A stretch of 64,000 nt of DNA, taken from Acanthochlamys bracteata (lineage: Eukaryota; Streptophyta; Magnoliopsida; Pandanales; Velloziaceae). Shown one piece after another: positions 50,201 to 60,109 of the stretch (the stretch's first letter is position 1; the number at the start of each line of letters is the position of its first letter). The notes below the pieces were generated by a model, which worked only from the letters and a program-made list of their open reading frames with translations, was not told the origin of the DNA and did not search any database. A program made the position numbers and the translations under genes. The stretch is from contig CM034130.1 of the NCBI GenBank assembly GCA_019914995.1, positions 4,526,001 to 4,590,000 on the forward strand, read 5' to 3'.

Positions 50201-51854
50201 TGTTTTTGGGACCAAGCATGCTCTTGAACCATTAATTAAGAAATAATGTGTAATGCATTGTTTTTTTTGTTTTTGTTTTTTGAACTTTCATTTTCCAAAC
50301 TTTACACTGCTATCCTTAAATGCATATTGGACAATTACCTTAAGGTAAGGTGGCTTGTTTGTGCTACTTGGTTATTACTTTAAAATGTGAATTACAGAAA
50401 GTTATGTTAACGTTTCTCTTTTGGACTAGAAATATGTGTGCTTAATGTAGTTATGGAGCTTTTTGGTGAAGGAAGGAGAGATTGACTGCACAAACTTATT
50501 TTTCTGACATATTAATGGATTATAGTTTGAAATATATTGATCATGCATCCTTGTTTTGGTAGCGCCTAAAAAGAATCTCTTGAAACCTTATTATTGTCTC
50601 TACAACATATCACATGCTGGCGCTATAGACGTAGCCCTCTAGATAGTTCACTATTGCTCGACATGAGCCTGTGTAATATAGGATTAATTTTGTTTGAGTA
50701 TGAAGTGCTCATTATAACTTGGATTGACTAGTTTATCTGCTTCACCAACAAGCATCCTTCATGGTAACTCGTGTCTTTTTTGTCAGATACCAGATCCAAT
50801 TTGTTAAAGATACATTGTGATTTGGTCCATTGTAGTCCGAGTTTTACATGTATAACTTAATTTACAGAAAACCTATTTGATAAGGAATTTTAATTAACTG
50901 ATATTGTTAGATAAAGGCATTTAGTTTTTAAAAGCAACTTGAGTAGGTGTTAAAATCTTGTATTAAATAACATTTGCTTTTGTCTTGTTTAGGTAGTTCT
51001 TGCTCGCTCATTTAAGGTTTTAAGAGTTGGTCTTTCGGTATATATCCAATTTTACCAGTATCATATGTTTCATTTATTAGTTTGTGATTGGTGTATCTGT
51101 GATATTCTACAAAATGAAAATAACAACAGCAATCGCAATTCTGTGTTGTCCCACTAGCTGTCTTGGCTGCATGAATCCATTTATGTTGTCGTGCTTTCTC
51201 CTGAACTACATTTTTGGTAAGGTCAGTATCGATAAATCATGTTTGATATTTTCCTGATCATTTCTTTCTAAACTTCCATATATCCCTCTGTTAATAATGG
51301 GAGTTTCCGTTAACCGGTTAGGAAAATCGATCATATACGTGAAATCAATTTATAGAAATGATATTTAATGTAGCAGTGGTGAGTTATTTTATTAACCCAA
51401 TGAGACTATTCTTTTAAGATCCCCATCATGCACACGTGGCGTGACTATTCTTTTAATTGAGAGGTGAAGAGGGCAGAGGAGTTGAATTACAGCATGGATG
51501 CGGAGAAAAGTGACAAGGAAGAACACCAAAATGGCAAAGAAGTTGGATTGATGGCTTGAAATCTTCTGCAGCAATGATACAGAATTTATTTTGTTAATCC
51601 TATGTGAAATTATACTTTTAACACAACATGCTCATATGTTTTGAATTTCCTGTGTTTGTAAGGTTCAATATAGTAGTTGAAGCAATGTAATAGTATGTGC
51701 ATACTTTTGGACTTTTCGATCAAGCATTTATGAGAACATAGAATGACTTCTTACTGCCTTAGCTGATGGGGTCCTGGATCTTGTTAGCAGTGGAACAACC
51801 CTGCGGGAGAACAGTTTGAAAGAAGTTAACGGGGGAGTTGTTTTAGAAAGACAG
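47286..51854 (+). pseudogene. HISN1: ATP phosphoribosyltransferase (HISN1) pseudogene, intron-containing
   Basis: Remnant exons keep the order of plant HISN1, the first enzyme of histidine biosynthesis (ATP + PRPP to phosphoribosyl-ATP, plastid). The first ends at CCACAG|GTAAG (47382), matching IPQ but shifted. The second, 47951-48064, is intact (NLEVWFQ...[18 protein letters not shown], 38 codons). The third, 48199-48264, begins GNEDLIIIHEEL. The fourth, from 48360, matches [22 protein letters not shown] but has a frameshift, a stop and a lost donor. The fifth, 48545-48629, has a one-base insertion after CTGGGG. The sixth, about 51763-51854, reads [20 protein letters not shown] onwards and ends at CAG|GC, where GT is expected. 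The transit-peptide exon and all later exons are missing. The retained introns show it arose by DNA duplication, not by reverse transcription. A functional copy should exist elsewhere in the genome. Confidence 0.9.
49260..49980 (+). repeat. Diverged tandem duplication in a pseudogene intron
   Basis: The word GTCTTAACTATTCATGAA occurs near 49,531 and again near 49,896. It is preceded in both cases by similar phrases (AAGACTACAATGG versus AAGACTACATTAGC). An earlier pair, GAACTCAAGCAAAATCA and GAGCTCAAGCAAATTCA, also recurs. The period varies by about 300-365 bp, so it is an old, indel-rich duplication. It lies in the long fifth intron of the HISN1 relic. Confidence 0.4.
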
Positions 51855-51859
51855 GCACT

Positions 51860-54614
51860 TTTTTGTTGTAGTGCCTTTACTAACTTCCTAAAATGTCCCC
51901 ATTATTTTTGATTCGGAAGAAACCATAATAGCTTCACTAGGTACGTTGAAACTGTCCACTTTGTCCATGGCATTGTTGAAAGGTTTGCCTTATCGTCTAC
52001 ATTACTAAGATAGCACAAAGCCTTATTGGTTGTACACAGTTGTCCATATCGCAAAGATCAGACTAGTTCGCGCACAGTGACTCACACATATGGTCGCACA
52101 GTTCCATGGTTATGATAAGCATATGTTGAACAATAAGGTCGCACAGATTCGCATAATATGGTCTCACAGATTATCACAAGAGTCTCAAATTATGATCGCT
52201 TAGAGCGGTAAAGATGGTTGCATGTGTCATAGTTTGTCCTTATTGGAGTGTACTCGAGTGTATATTTGAGTTAGTTATTTAGTAGTTAATATATGTTACA
52301 GATATTATAAGCATGAAAGATTTTGAAGGAAAAGTTATCAAATAGTATCAAAATAACCTCTTTGGAGAAAGTGTGTGAAGATATCTAAAGTAAAGCATCT
52401 CAAAAACAAATAAGGATTGAAATGCTAAGAGCTTCTTACTTTGGAGAGATTATTCTCGATATGTCTAAACTTACAGCTCAAGCTAGGTAATTCATTAGGC
52501 CAACCTGCGTAAGGAAATGGTTGCTTGAAAATGTAAAAGCAAAATCCATTTACAAATTTAAAGTATTTAGAGCGACTGCATTAACATATTTATAAATTAA
52601 TTATATATCTTGATGCATGTGCGACCTTTTATGACAAATTTGACGTTGTGCGACCTTATACGACCATAATACTTCCTACGTGCTCATTAAAAGGAGCCCA
52701 AGTTAGATAGTGGTCACATAATTGTACAAAATGCTCGCATATGGCTGCATAATATCAAAACTACGATAGCACATGATCGTTAAAGTGTCGGATGTATGAA
52801 TTCTTCATGTGCATGTCAGAGAAATTCTATGTTATAATATTGAGAATAAAGGCAGTGGATGGAGATATAGCAGTGTCTTCTTGCAGGTAAGACATGTTCA
52901 CACCAACTTTCATCCAAATCGAACACTCGATATGTGCAAACTTTACACTATAACTCCACCATCCCGCTCATATATCTGAAAAGACTATATTTTTTATGGT
53001 TAATGGTTGGACAATGTGCCCTCTACTGTAAAGAAGTCAGCTTAAGAATGATGTTCTCCATCAATTTGATTTGATCTATAAACTTTGTCGCATTTACAAC
53101 AAGTTGTTCGGGGAAAGCACTGCCACTAGATGATCTACGATCAACTAATGAGAAGTAACCAAAAAAAAAAAGAAGTAGAGGAGGGAGACAACTTGCTCAT
53201 TTAGAATAGCACACAATCGTTAAACTTAATCTACTTCTCAGTATAACACCATATAATAATTCAATTGATCGTTGGAGCTAATATAAAAAACTATATACCT
53301 AACGCATCTGTAATAACTACACCATATATGATAACTGTATGTTACACAGTTTGATATCCTAAGCTTAATGCATACCATCTAAAATATATTAAAGTAGACG
53401 CAGTCAAATCGTAGGCTAAGAAACTAAGATTTAATATAGATTGCTTAATATCTCATAGCTTTGCTCTATTTGCTCCTATATCTTTCGGTATAAATGAAAA
53501 CAAAAGTATCTATATGGCTGATGCCCTTGCAAAACATTTTATACTATTCAAACAATTTTGCTTTAACCCTAAGTATGCGACTAGCATATGATGTGTAACC
53601 ATAAATACGACGTTACACTATATGATTGGTGATTGTTTGTGTGCAATTCTATGTCCTAGAGTGACTATGTGCGGCTATTGAACTTATTTATTGGCATTAA
53701 TTGTGTAACATTGTGTGACTATATATGCATCTGTGTGCGACTTGTAGGACTGTGTAACATAATTTGATCTGCTTACTGTTAACTTTTTTCTCTTTATCAA
53801 ACAAATTAGAATGGTGTTTTGTTCTTTTTTTCTTGTATTAAACAAGTGTTTAGTATTATTACTCATTGGCCTCAAAATTTTATGAGAAACCATAAAAGAC
53901 AATAATGAAATAGACATAAAGAGGAGAATATTATTTATATTCTAATATATATGAAGCATTATTAGTATCGGTCGGAGAGCCGTACATGAACTCCAACTTC
54001 AAAAGTTCATACGTTCAAGATTCAGTTAGCAGTGTTTCAGCGCAATAGATTTGAATAGGTTCTAAATAGATTGGACGAAAAAAATAAGCAATTTTAAAAA
54101 ATATAAATCGATAGTATTTCGATTACTTGATGAAATGACTACAAAAATTTATTCTAAAAAATTATATAAAAAATATAAAGTAATATATGTGACATATTTA
54201 AATAAAAATTCAAATTATATTGAATTATTGTTACTTATTCTAAATTCAAATTAGAAATTTTCTTTGTCAATTGTCATACCGCTCTCTCCTTGAAGATCAG
54301 GACGTTTATAACCTTGCGAAGTCGCAATATAGAAAAAGGCAACGAAACACAAAAACTGAAATTTTTACTTTGCCACCTTACCGATTAACCGAGAACGGTT
54401 ATTGTCCATTATTAAAAGGAGAATATCTCTAACTTTTCGGAGACACCCTTGAAGTTTCAAAACAAGCAAATAAAACCCCCTAAGAATCTTTCAATCCCTC
54501 GTTTTCTTCCACGGACTACAGACCCCCTCGTCGTCGCTTGATCTCCTTCTCCCCTCCGCCACGGCTGTCTCCGGCGCCACCACCATCTCGACTGAGAAAA
54601 TTTTCTCTCCTACG
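51860..54614. other. Repeat-like region between the HISN1 relic and the IPMI gene
   Basis: From about 52,040 to 53,760 there are recurring words such as GGTCGCACAG, TGCGACCTT and TGTGCGAC, typical in character of decayed LTR-retrotransposon DNA. I found no LTR pair, primer-binding site or polyprotein frame. The last 200 bp hold the probable promoter and C/T-rich leader of the IPMI gene. The minus-strand open frame at 54,516-54,863 is the mirror of that gene's 5' part. Confidence 0.4.
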
Positions 54615-55403
54615 ATGGCAACGGCCACGACGACACCCTACAAATCTTTCATTTATTTCCAAACTACCCGTCTTTCTCCATCCCAAAACACCCTCTCCCC
54701 TTCTTTCCTTTCCTTCCCAAAATACCCTACTCTCCGCCGCCACCCTCATCCCGTCCTCTACGCCTCCGCCGCGACTCCCTTCTCTCGTCCTCTCTCCACC
54801 ACCTTCACCTCTGCCTCCGCCGCTGCTGCTGACGTCACCACCACTGAGGTTACTACTTTCCATGGTCCGTGCTTCGTTGTTGGCGACAACATTGATACTG
54901 ATCAGATAATCCCAGCGGAGTACTTAACCCTCGTTCCTTCCAAGCCGGATGAGTATCGGAAGCTAGGAACGTTCGCCTTCTCCGGCTTGCCTTCCGCCGC
55001 CTACCCGACTTTGTTCATTGATTCAGATTCTGGGGTAACGAGATACCCCATTATCATTGCCGGGGATAATTTCGGGTGTGGCTCCTCTCGTGAGCATGCA
55101 CCTGTTGCCCTCGGTGCTGCGGGAGCCTGTGCTGTCATAGCAGAATCTTATGCAAGGATATTTTTTAGGAACTGTGTTGCTACAGGTGAGATCTACCCAC
55201 TGGAGAGTGAGGAGACTGGGATTTGTAAGGAGTGTACTACTGGGGATATTGTCACAGTTGATCTCAGAGGAAACTGCTTCACTAACCATACAACCGGCAA
55301 GACTTACAAGTTGAAGCCCATTGGAGATGTGGGACCGGTTATTGAGGCTGGCGGGATCTTTGCATATGCGAGAAACAGGGGGATGATCCCCTCCGCATCG
55401 TAA
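54615..55403 (+). CDS. IPMI SSU: 3-isopropylmalate dehydratase small subunit, chloroplast
   Basis: A single uninterrupted exon of 262 residues, intronless like the Arabidopsis IPMI small-subunit genes as I recall them. With the large subunit it forms the [4Fe-4S] isomerase that converts 2-isopropylmalate to 3-isopropylmalate in leucine biosynthesis; related small subunits serve methionine chain elongation for glucosinolates in Brassicales. Residues 1 to about 75 are Ser/Thr/Pro/Ala-rich, a typical chloroplast transit peptide. The mature LeuD-like swivel domain starts at about residue 82 with FHGPCFVVGDNIDTDQIIPA, followed by YLTLVPSKPDEYRKLG and the signature GDNFGCGSSREHAP (about 150-163). 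It ends IEAGGIFAYARNRGMIPSAS. The ATG at 54615 is the first in frame and opens the transit peptide. No damage is seen, so it should be functional. Confidence 0.97.
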   Translation: MATATTTPYKSFIYFQTTRLSPSQNTLSPSFLSFPKYPTLRRHPHPVLYASAATPFSRPLSTTFTSASAAAADVTTTEVTTFHGPCFVVGDNIDTDQIIPAEYLTLVPSKPDEYRKLGTFAFSGLPSAAYPTLFIDSDSGVTRYPIIIAGDNFGCGSSREHAPVALGAAGACAVIAESYARIFFRNCVATGEIYPLESEETGICKECTTGDIVTVDLRGNCFTNHTTGKTYKLKPIGDVGPVIEAGGIFAYARNRGMIPSAS

Positions 55404-58394
55404 GCACAGGCTTTTGGTATGACATTAAAGAGAGCTTTTCATTTGACTGCATTTTGATGTTTGATTGGTGTCTTTCTATGCATTGCGGAATTGTTTTGAT
55501 CGTTTGTTTGCTTATCTTCGTAAGTAGAGTTGTAAAATGCAAAAATTTCGATAAGATAACATAGATCATGGCTTCTGAAAATAAAAAATTGTTAGCAAGA
55601 TAGCAACTAGTGTAACTATAACCCTATTGGCTATCTTTCAACAGTTGAGATTGGAGGAAAACTTTTCTCTGTTCACTTGGAGAGAGTGTGAGGGTCTAAC
55701 GTAAAGAATATCCTTAACTTTGTAAATTGAGTTGAAATTTTCATGGACCAATGATATCATGGCAGGATAGGTTGTGGTCAACTACAGCTTATTAACTCGT
55801 TGTAGTTATCTTCTTTGAACTTTCTAGATCAAGTTAACTTAAGACTGTTAAGAGTTCATTGTGATTGCATAAATTTATGTTGCTTAGATACCCTTGCAAA
55901 TTGAGTGTCTGGGAATTATATCATTTAACTTGGCCAATTCATAGTAGAGTATGTTGCCCTTAGTCTTGTCTATCCTAAGCTATGTTCAGTAACCTCTCCG
56001 AGTAAGAGTTTGAACTGTACTCAGTGTGGTCGCAGCATATTTTGTGTTATGCGCGAATCAATTGTTTTGCCTCTGCATTTTCAATCAAACCTAGGATTTA
56101 GCATATATATATGGGATAGGATAGAAGCATATGACATCCTTAAAGGCACATGGTACACATACCGGTCAAAAGTGGCCGGAAAAATATTCAAATATAATCT
56201 CCACCGTTGGATATAAAGAACCATAAGTTGGAAACATGTTGAGAAAATTTCAGCTCAATCGGAATACGAACCAACCTCTATCGGAACTCTTGATCAAAGT
56301 GACACAAAAACAAAATATATATCTTTTGTCAAATTTAAAAGTTTATGTCATTTTGATCAAGAGTTTCGATGAAGGTCGGTTCGTATTCCGATTGAGCTGA
56401 AATTTTATCAACATGTTCTCAACTCATGGTTCTTCATATCTAACGGTGAAGATTGGATTTGGATATCTTGCCCGCCACTTTTAGCCGGCATGTGCACCAT
56501 ATGCCTTTAAGGATGTCATGTGTCTCTATCCTATCCCTATATATATATATATATGGCTTCTAGGGTTAGAGATGGGCAATTTTCCCTGTGATAGTACACT
56601 TGATGAACTAAAGAGTACAAAAATAACCTAATGGTTAACTGCTCACTCAGTAAATAAAGATCAATTTTATTAAATAAAGATCAATTTTTCACCATATGAT
56701 TTGATGTGGCTCTTGTTTCTGTATTTTTGTGTTTTCTTTTTTTGACATTTGCTACCTCTGAACGTGAGACTTGCTAGAATTCCTCGCAATGGGGCAAGCT
56801 TTGATCTTAGATCTTCTTTAAGCGGTTCAATTGAGTGGGTATGCAGAACAAACTATACTATCAGCCTGATGTTGGTTGTTTATTGAAGCCATCTTTGTGC
56901 TGGGTAGGTCTCGATTTAATTTCATTTGCGGTTGTAGTGGTCTGTATTATCAAAAAATAAATGGATAAGAGTCTTTATGTCCTCAAGAGTGAGAAAGAAC
57001 TGGTGTTATTGCAGTAGTACCTGATAAGTTTGCTCAAGCATAGTTTTGGGACTGTAATGGACAACCATAGACAGCAATCATGGATATTTCATTTGCTTAC
57101 TAGTTTCCAATCTTGATTTTTTGCTTTTGTGATTTTAGGAACGTTAAGCATACATTAGCCATGAAATGTGAAACAGCAACTTGGAGCATTTGATAGTCTG
57201 AATAAGTAACTGTCTATATCTCTTGCAGCTCTTGACATGCATCACATATTCAAAATAAATGATCGGTACCTTGAGGAACATTTGGCTTATCGCAAGGTTA
57301 TTGTCACTTTCATAGTAGCTCGAGTGTCGCAGTTAAGGAATATGGTGTTGTATCTTCTAAACTAAATAATGACTGTTACTTTACACTATGATGTTTTTCT
57401 ATGCATATGATCTCTTGTTCCTGTTTCATGTGTCCATCGTTTGTGATGGTGTGTCATGCATATTGTATTTTAAACAATCTCTAACTTATTGCATCAAAGA
57501 TTTATATCACTCTTTCTAATGTGTGTAGCAAGCAGTGAGCTCTTGCCGCAGTTCTTGGTTTGCGTGCCATGAGGCATTGATGTAGCATTATTTGTTTCAA
57601 GATTATGTAAAAGTGGCATAAATCATGTAACTTATTAAATGCATCTCTTGCTACTCTTGTTTTGCATTTTCTTATAGTCCTGCTCTTAGCTGTTTTCTTT
57701 TTGAAATTGTCGATTGATGCTATATTAGTTAAAGAACTTTAGGAGTTTTGTGTTGATCTTGGTGAAATCGAGAAGTATCCAAATAAAACTGTCTCAAAAG
57801 TCACAACACAAACATTTCTTGTCATAGTTAGTCAATTAGATAGAATTGCAATCTTTTCCCATAAGAATGAGGTGCAAGCGCACGTCTCACATTTTTCTTA
57901 CATCTTTGATGCATCGGCCGTCAGCAGTAATCAACAATAATTGAAGGAAATCTATGGCGGCTGTAATCCCTATATCATTGCCGTCGCTTGGAAGTCTTAG
58001 TGTTGTACTATTAACATCTTATCTTATGTACCTAACCTGAAAAGGATAGATTTATATACAGTGATTTTTGTGAAAGCTATTTTAGCAATTTTAGCCCGAG
58101 TTGGAAACTGTATTATTTGGCACCATTTATCCTTTGATAACAAAGATGGACTTCTATGAATTTTATCTACTAGAAGATTTGGAACCGTTTATGGATACTG
58201 TCCCTCACCTCAAATTCTCATTTACTAGAAGATCAACATAATTATTTTGCGATCGGATGATTACCAAACACTATATACATACTCAACAATAAACTGACAA
58301 GAAATGAATAATGAATTGAACGAATAAACAAATATGTCATCCGTAATGATGACAACAACGCCCCAGGTCCAACAAGTGACATATCGTCTATCAG
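55404..58394. other. Region between the convergent IPMI and ERF genes
   Basis: Holds the 3' flanks of both genes and a foldback element at 56,103-56,554. The rest is moderately AT-rich without protein-like frames. I tried to read the spliced-looking text around 57,230-57,360 and found no recognisable product. Confidence 0.45.
56103..56554. mobile_element. Foldback MITE with long terminal inverted repeats
   Basis: Two arms of about 200 bp (56103-56304 and 56348-56554) are imperfect reverse complements. The left has GGGATAGGATAGA, GACATCCTTAAAGGCA, CTCAATCGGAATACGAACC and CTCTTGATCAAA. The right has the complements TTTTGATCAAGAG, GGTTCGTATTCCGATTGAG, GCCTTTAAGGATGTC and CTATCCTATCCC in mirrored order. 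A loop of about 40 bp separates them. Both ends lie in (TA)n, so a target duplication cannot be read with certainty. No coding capacity. Such foldback DNA can yield small RNAs if transcribed (inference). Confidence 0.85.
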
Positions 58395-59063
58395 CTACGA
58401 AATCAGAGTGGCCTGTAGCGATGACGACAACGGTGACAGTGGTGGCAAGGTAAAGATTCCGTTCAAGTTCATATCAACACCTGCCCAAACACCTTCATCA
58501 GAGGAGTACAGATCCTTTGCGGCCGCAGCAACAGCCTTCATCTTGATTGACCTTGCAATCTCTTGATCAACGGCAACCTCTCTCACCCGCTTCGGTCTCG
58601 GTGGCTGCAGCAACAGGGTTGTCGGTCTATTAATGAAAATGTCTCCTTCATTTCTGTCGCTGATCATTTCATTAGGAAAGTTGAGTATAGCTTTGCCTCC
58701 GCGCATGCGGAATGCTGCAGCATCATAGGCGCGGGCGGCCTCAACGGGCGTGTCGAATGTTCCCAGCCACAGACGAGCGCCGCTGCGTGCAGGATCACGA
58801 ATCTCCGCGGCGTACTTGCCCCATGGCCGCCGCCTTACGCCACGGTACTGCCGGAACTCCTCAGCAGCTGTTTGTTGCTTGGTTTCTTCGATTTTTGGTG
58901 TTGCAGCTGTTGCTTTATGGTCAGGCTTCTGTATCGTAGGAGCATGCGATGGGGAGTCAGAGAGCTGTATTAGTGAGTTATTATTACTGGTGTGTGTTGC
59001 TGCATCATCGCCGAGGAGGTGGTTGCGAATGACCTCAAGAGCTGAAGCTTCTTCTTCGGCCAT
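58395..59063 (-). CDS. AP2/ERF transcription factor, probably ERF group IX-like
   Basis: A single exon of 222 residues, intronless as is usual for this subfamily. One AP2/ERF domain spans about residues 73-130, from [20 protein letters not shown] to [11 protein letters not shown]. It contains the WLGTF and [11 protein letters not shown] elements and has Ala and Asp at the positions that define ERF (GCC-box-binding) rather than DREB proteins. The N-terminus starts [20 protein letters not shown], which resembles the acidic N-terminal motif of group IX members; I did not see an EAR repressor motif at the C-terminus. A Lys/Arg-rich RPKRVREVA near residue 160 could aid nuclear import. It would act in the nucleus, and relatives respond to ethylene, jasmonate and pathogens. 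The group assignment is from motif recall. Confidence 0.95.
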   Translation of the reverse strand: MAEEEASALEVIRNHLLGDDAATHTSNNNSLIQLSDSPSHAPTIQKPDHKATAATPKIEETKQQTAAEEFRQYRGVRRRPWGKYAAEIRDPARSGARLWLGTFDTPVEAARAYDAAAFRMRGGKAILNFPNEMISDRNEGDIFINRPTTLLLQPPRPKRVREVAVDQEIARSIKMKAVAAAAKDLYSSDEGVWAGVDMNLNGIFTLPPLSPLSSSLQATLIS

Positions 59064-59077
59064 GGATACTAGGTTAG

Positions 59078-59112
<35 letters not shown>

Positions 59113-59230
59113 TTTTGAGTAGATCTGGAATATTGAAGCAGCTTGATTCGGCCGGTGAGGTGGAGAGCTAATTAAGAATGGTGGAGTGGAGTGAGTGGAA
59201 TGTTTTAGCTTTTAGATATATATAAAGAGG
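59064..59230 (-). promoter_or_regulatory. Leader and TATA box of the ERF gene
   Basis: On the minus strand a TTTATATATA lies at about 59214-59225, roughly 155 bp before the start codon, a fitting TATA-box distance with a leader of about 120 nt. A perfect (CT)n tract on the mRNA strand (GA on plus) covers 59081-59109, directly upstream of the ATG. Such tracts bind BPC/GAGA proteins in other plants; the role here is inferred. Confidence 0.55.
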
Positions 59231-59404
59231 GAATGGCTCCGTTGTGTTTCTTTGATGGTTCGAGGATGGGAAGTAGAAGGAAGGCTGTTGTCTCTTGTGT
59301 TTAAATCGATTGTTTGTCGTGGTGTCCTATACGGCCCTGGTGGGCCGGGATTGTTTGTTTCTCTCTTTCCCAGAAGATGACGAGGGAAACGAAAAAGTCC
59401 CATT

Positions 59405-59645
59405 TGAAATTACATTTTTTCAACGATATTTTTTATTTTTTAATTTCACATTTTTTAATATATTTTTTATAATTATTTAAAAATTTTGTTCAAAAAAAGT
59501 GTAAAAAAATTTTACCTAATAAAATTTTTTTATGCATATTTTTATTACTTCTTTAAATATAAAAAAAATTCATTTTTCAAAAAGAATAAAAATATCTTCA
59601 AATCTAAAAAAATTTTATTTTATAAGTACTTCCAAATACCCTCTA
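59405..59645 (-). repeat. AT-rich MITE family A, copy 7 (reverse)
   Basis: Reads in reverse orientation: TTTTTAATTTCACATTTTTT, TTTATAATTATTTAAAAATT, TTTTATGCATATTTTTATTA, then an end AAATTTTATTTTATAAGTAC followed by TTCCAAATACCC. The blocks mirror copy 5. It lies about 180 bp upstream of the ERF TATA box. Confidence 0.6.
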
Positions 59646-59884
59646 AAGATAGCTTAGAATTATTTATAAAATAACATTTATGATAAGAAAATATTTGGTG
59701 AAATTTTTAAGAAATAAGATAATTCTTTTGTTTAAAAATAACAAAATTATACATTTTGTAAGTGTGATTAATTTATCCATAATTTTTAAAATTAATTTTT
59801 TTTAACATACTGTTAAATAAAAAAATGAAGTACAAAGAGGCAATGTTGAAAAGCCTCTTGTTAAGGACTTAAGGTGTCATTTAG

Positions 59885-60105
59885 GGTTGCTTTTATGATG
59901 CTTTCACTCATCCATTTTGTTTTATATTTTTTAATAATTTTTAATAATAGTTTATAAAATTATTTAAAAAATTAAAAAATATATAAAATTTTATATTATA
60001 AAATATTATTTTTAAATAAAAAATAAAATTTATTTTTTAAAATTTAAATAAAAAATATATTTAAAAAAAATATTTTATTTCATAAGTGTTCATAAACGAT
60101 CCTAA
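59885..60105 (-). repeat. AT-rich MITE family A, copy 8 (reverse, diverged)
   Basis: Begins TTGCTTTTATGATGCTTTC and ends TATTTTATTTCATAAGTGTT, with A/T blocks in the same order as copy 7 but more decayed. It is the second copy in a row upstream of the ERF gene. Confidence 0.4.
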
Positions 60106-60109
60106 CTCC

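Noticed and set aside
54516-54863. Gly/Arg/Glu-rich minus-strand open frame of 115 codons
   Set aside because: It is the mirror of the C/T-rich leader and transit-peptide region of the IPMI small-subunit gene.
54615-59063. IPMI and ERF as part of a biosynthetic gene cluster with the HISN1 relic
   Set aside because: The genes belong to unrelated pathways, one is dead, and there is no shared regulatory feature.
58563-59082. Three overlapping plus-strand open frames
   Set aside because: They are antisense shadows of the ERF gene, whose GC-rich AP2 domain keeps several frames open.
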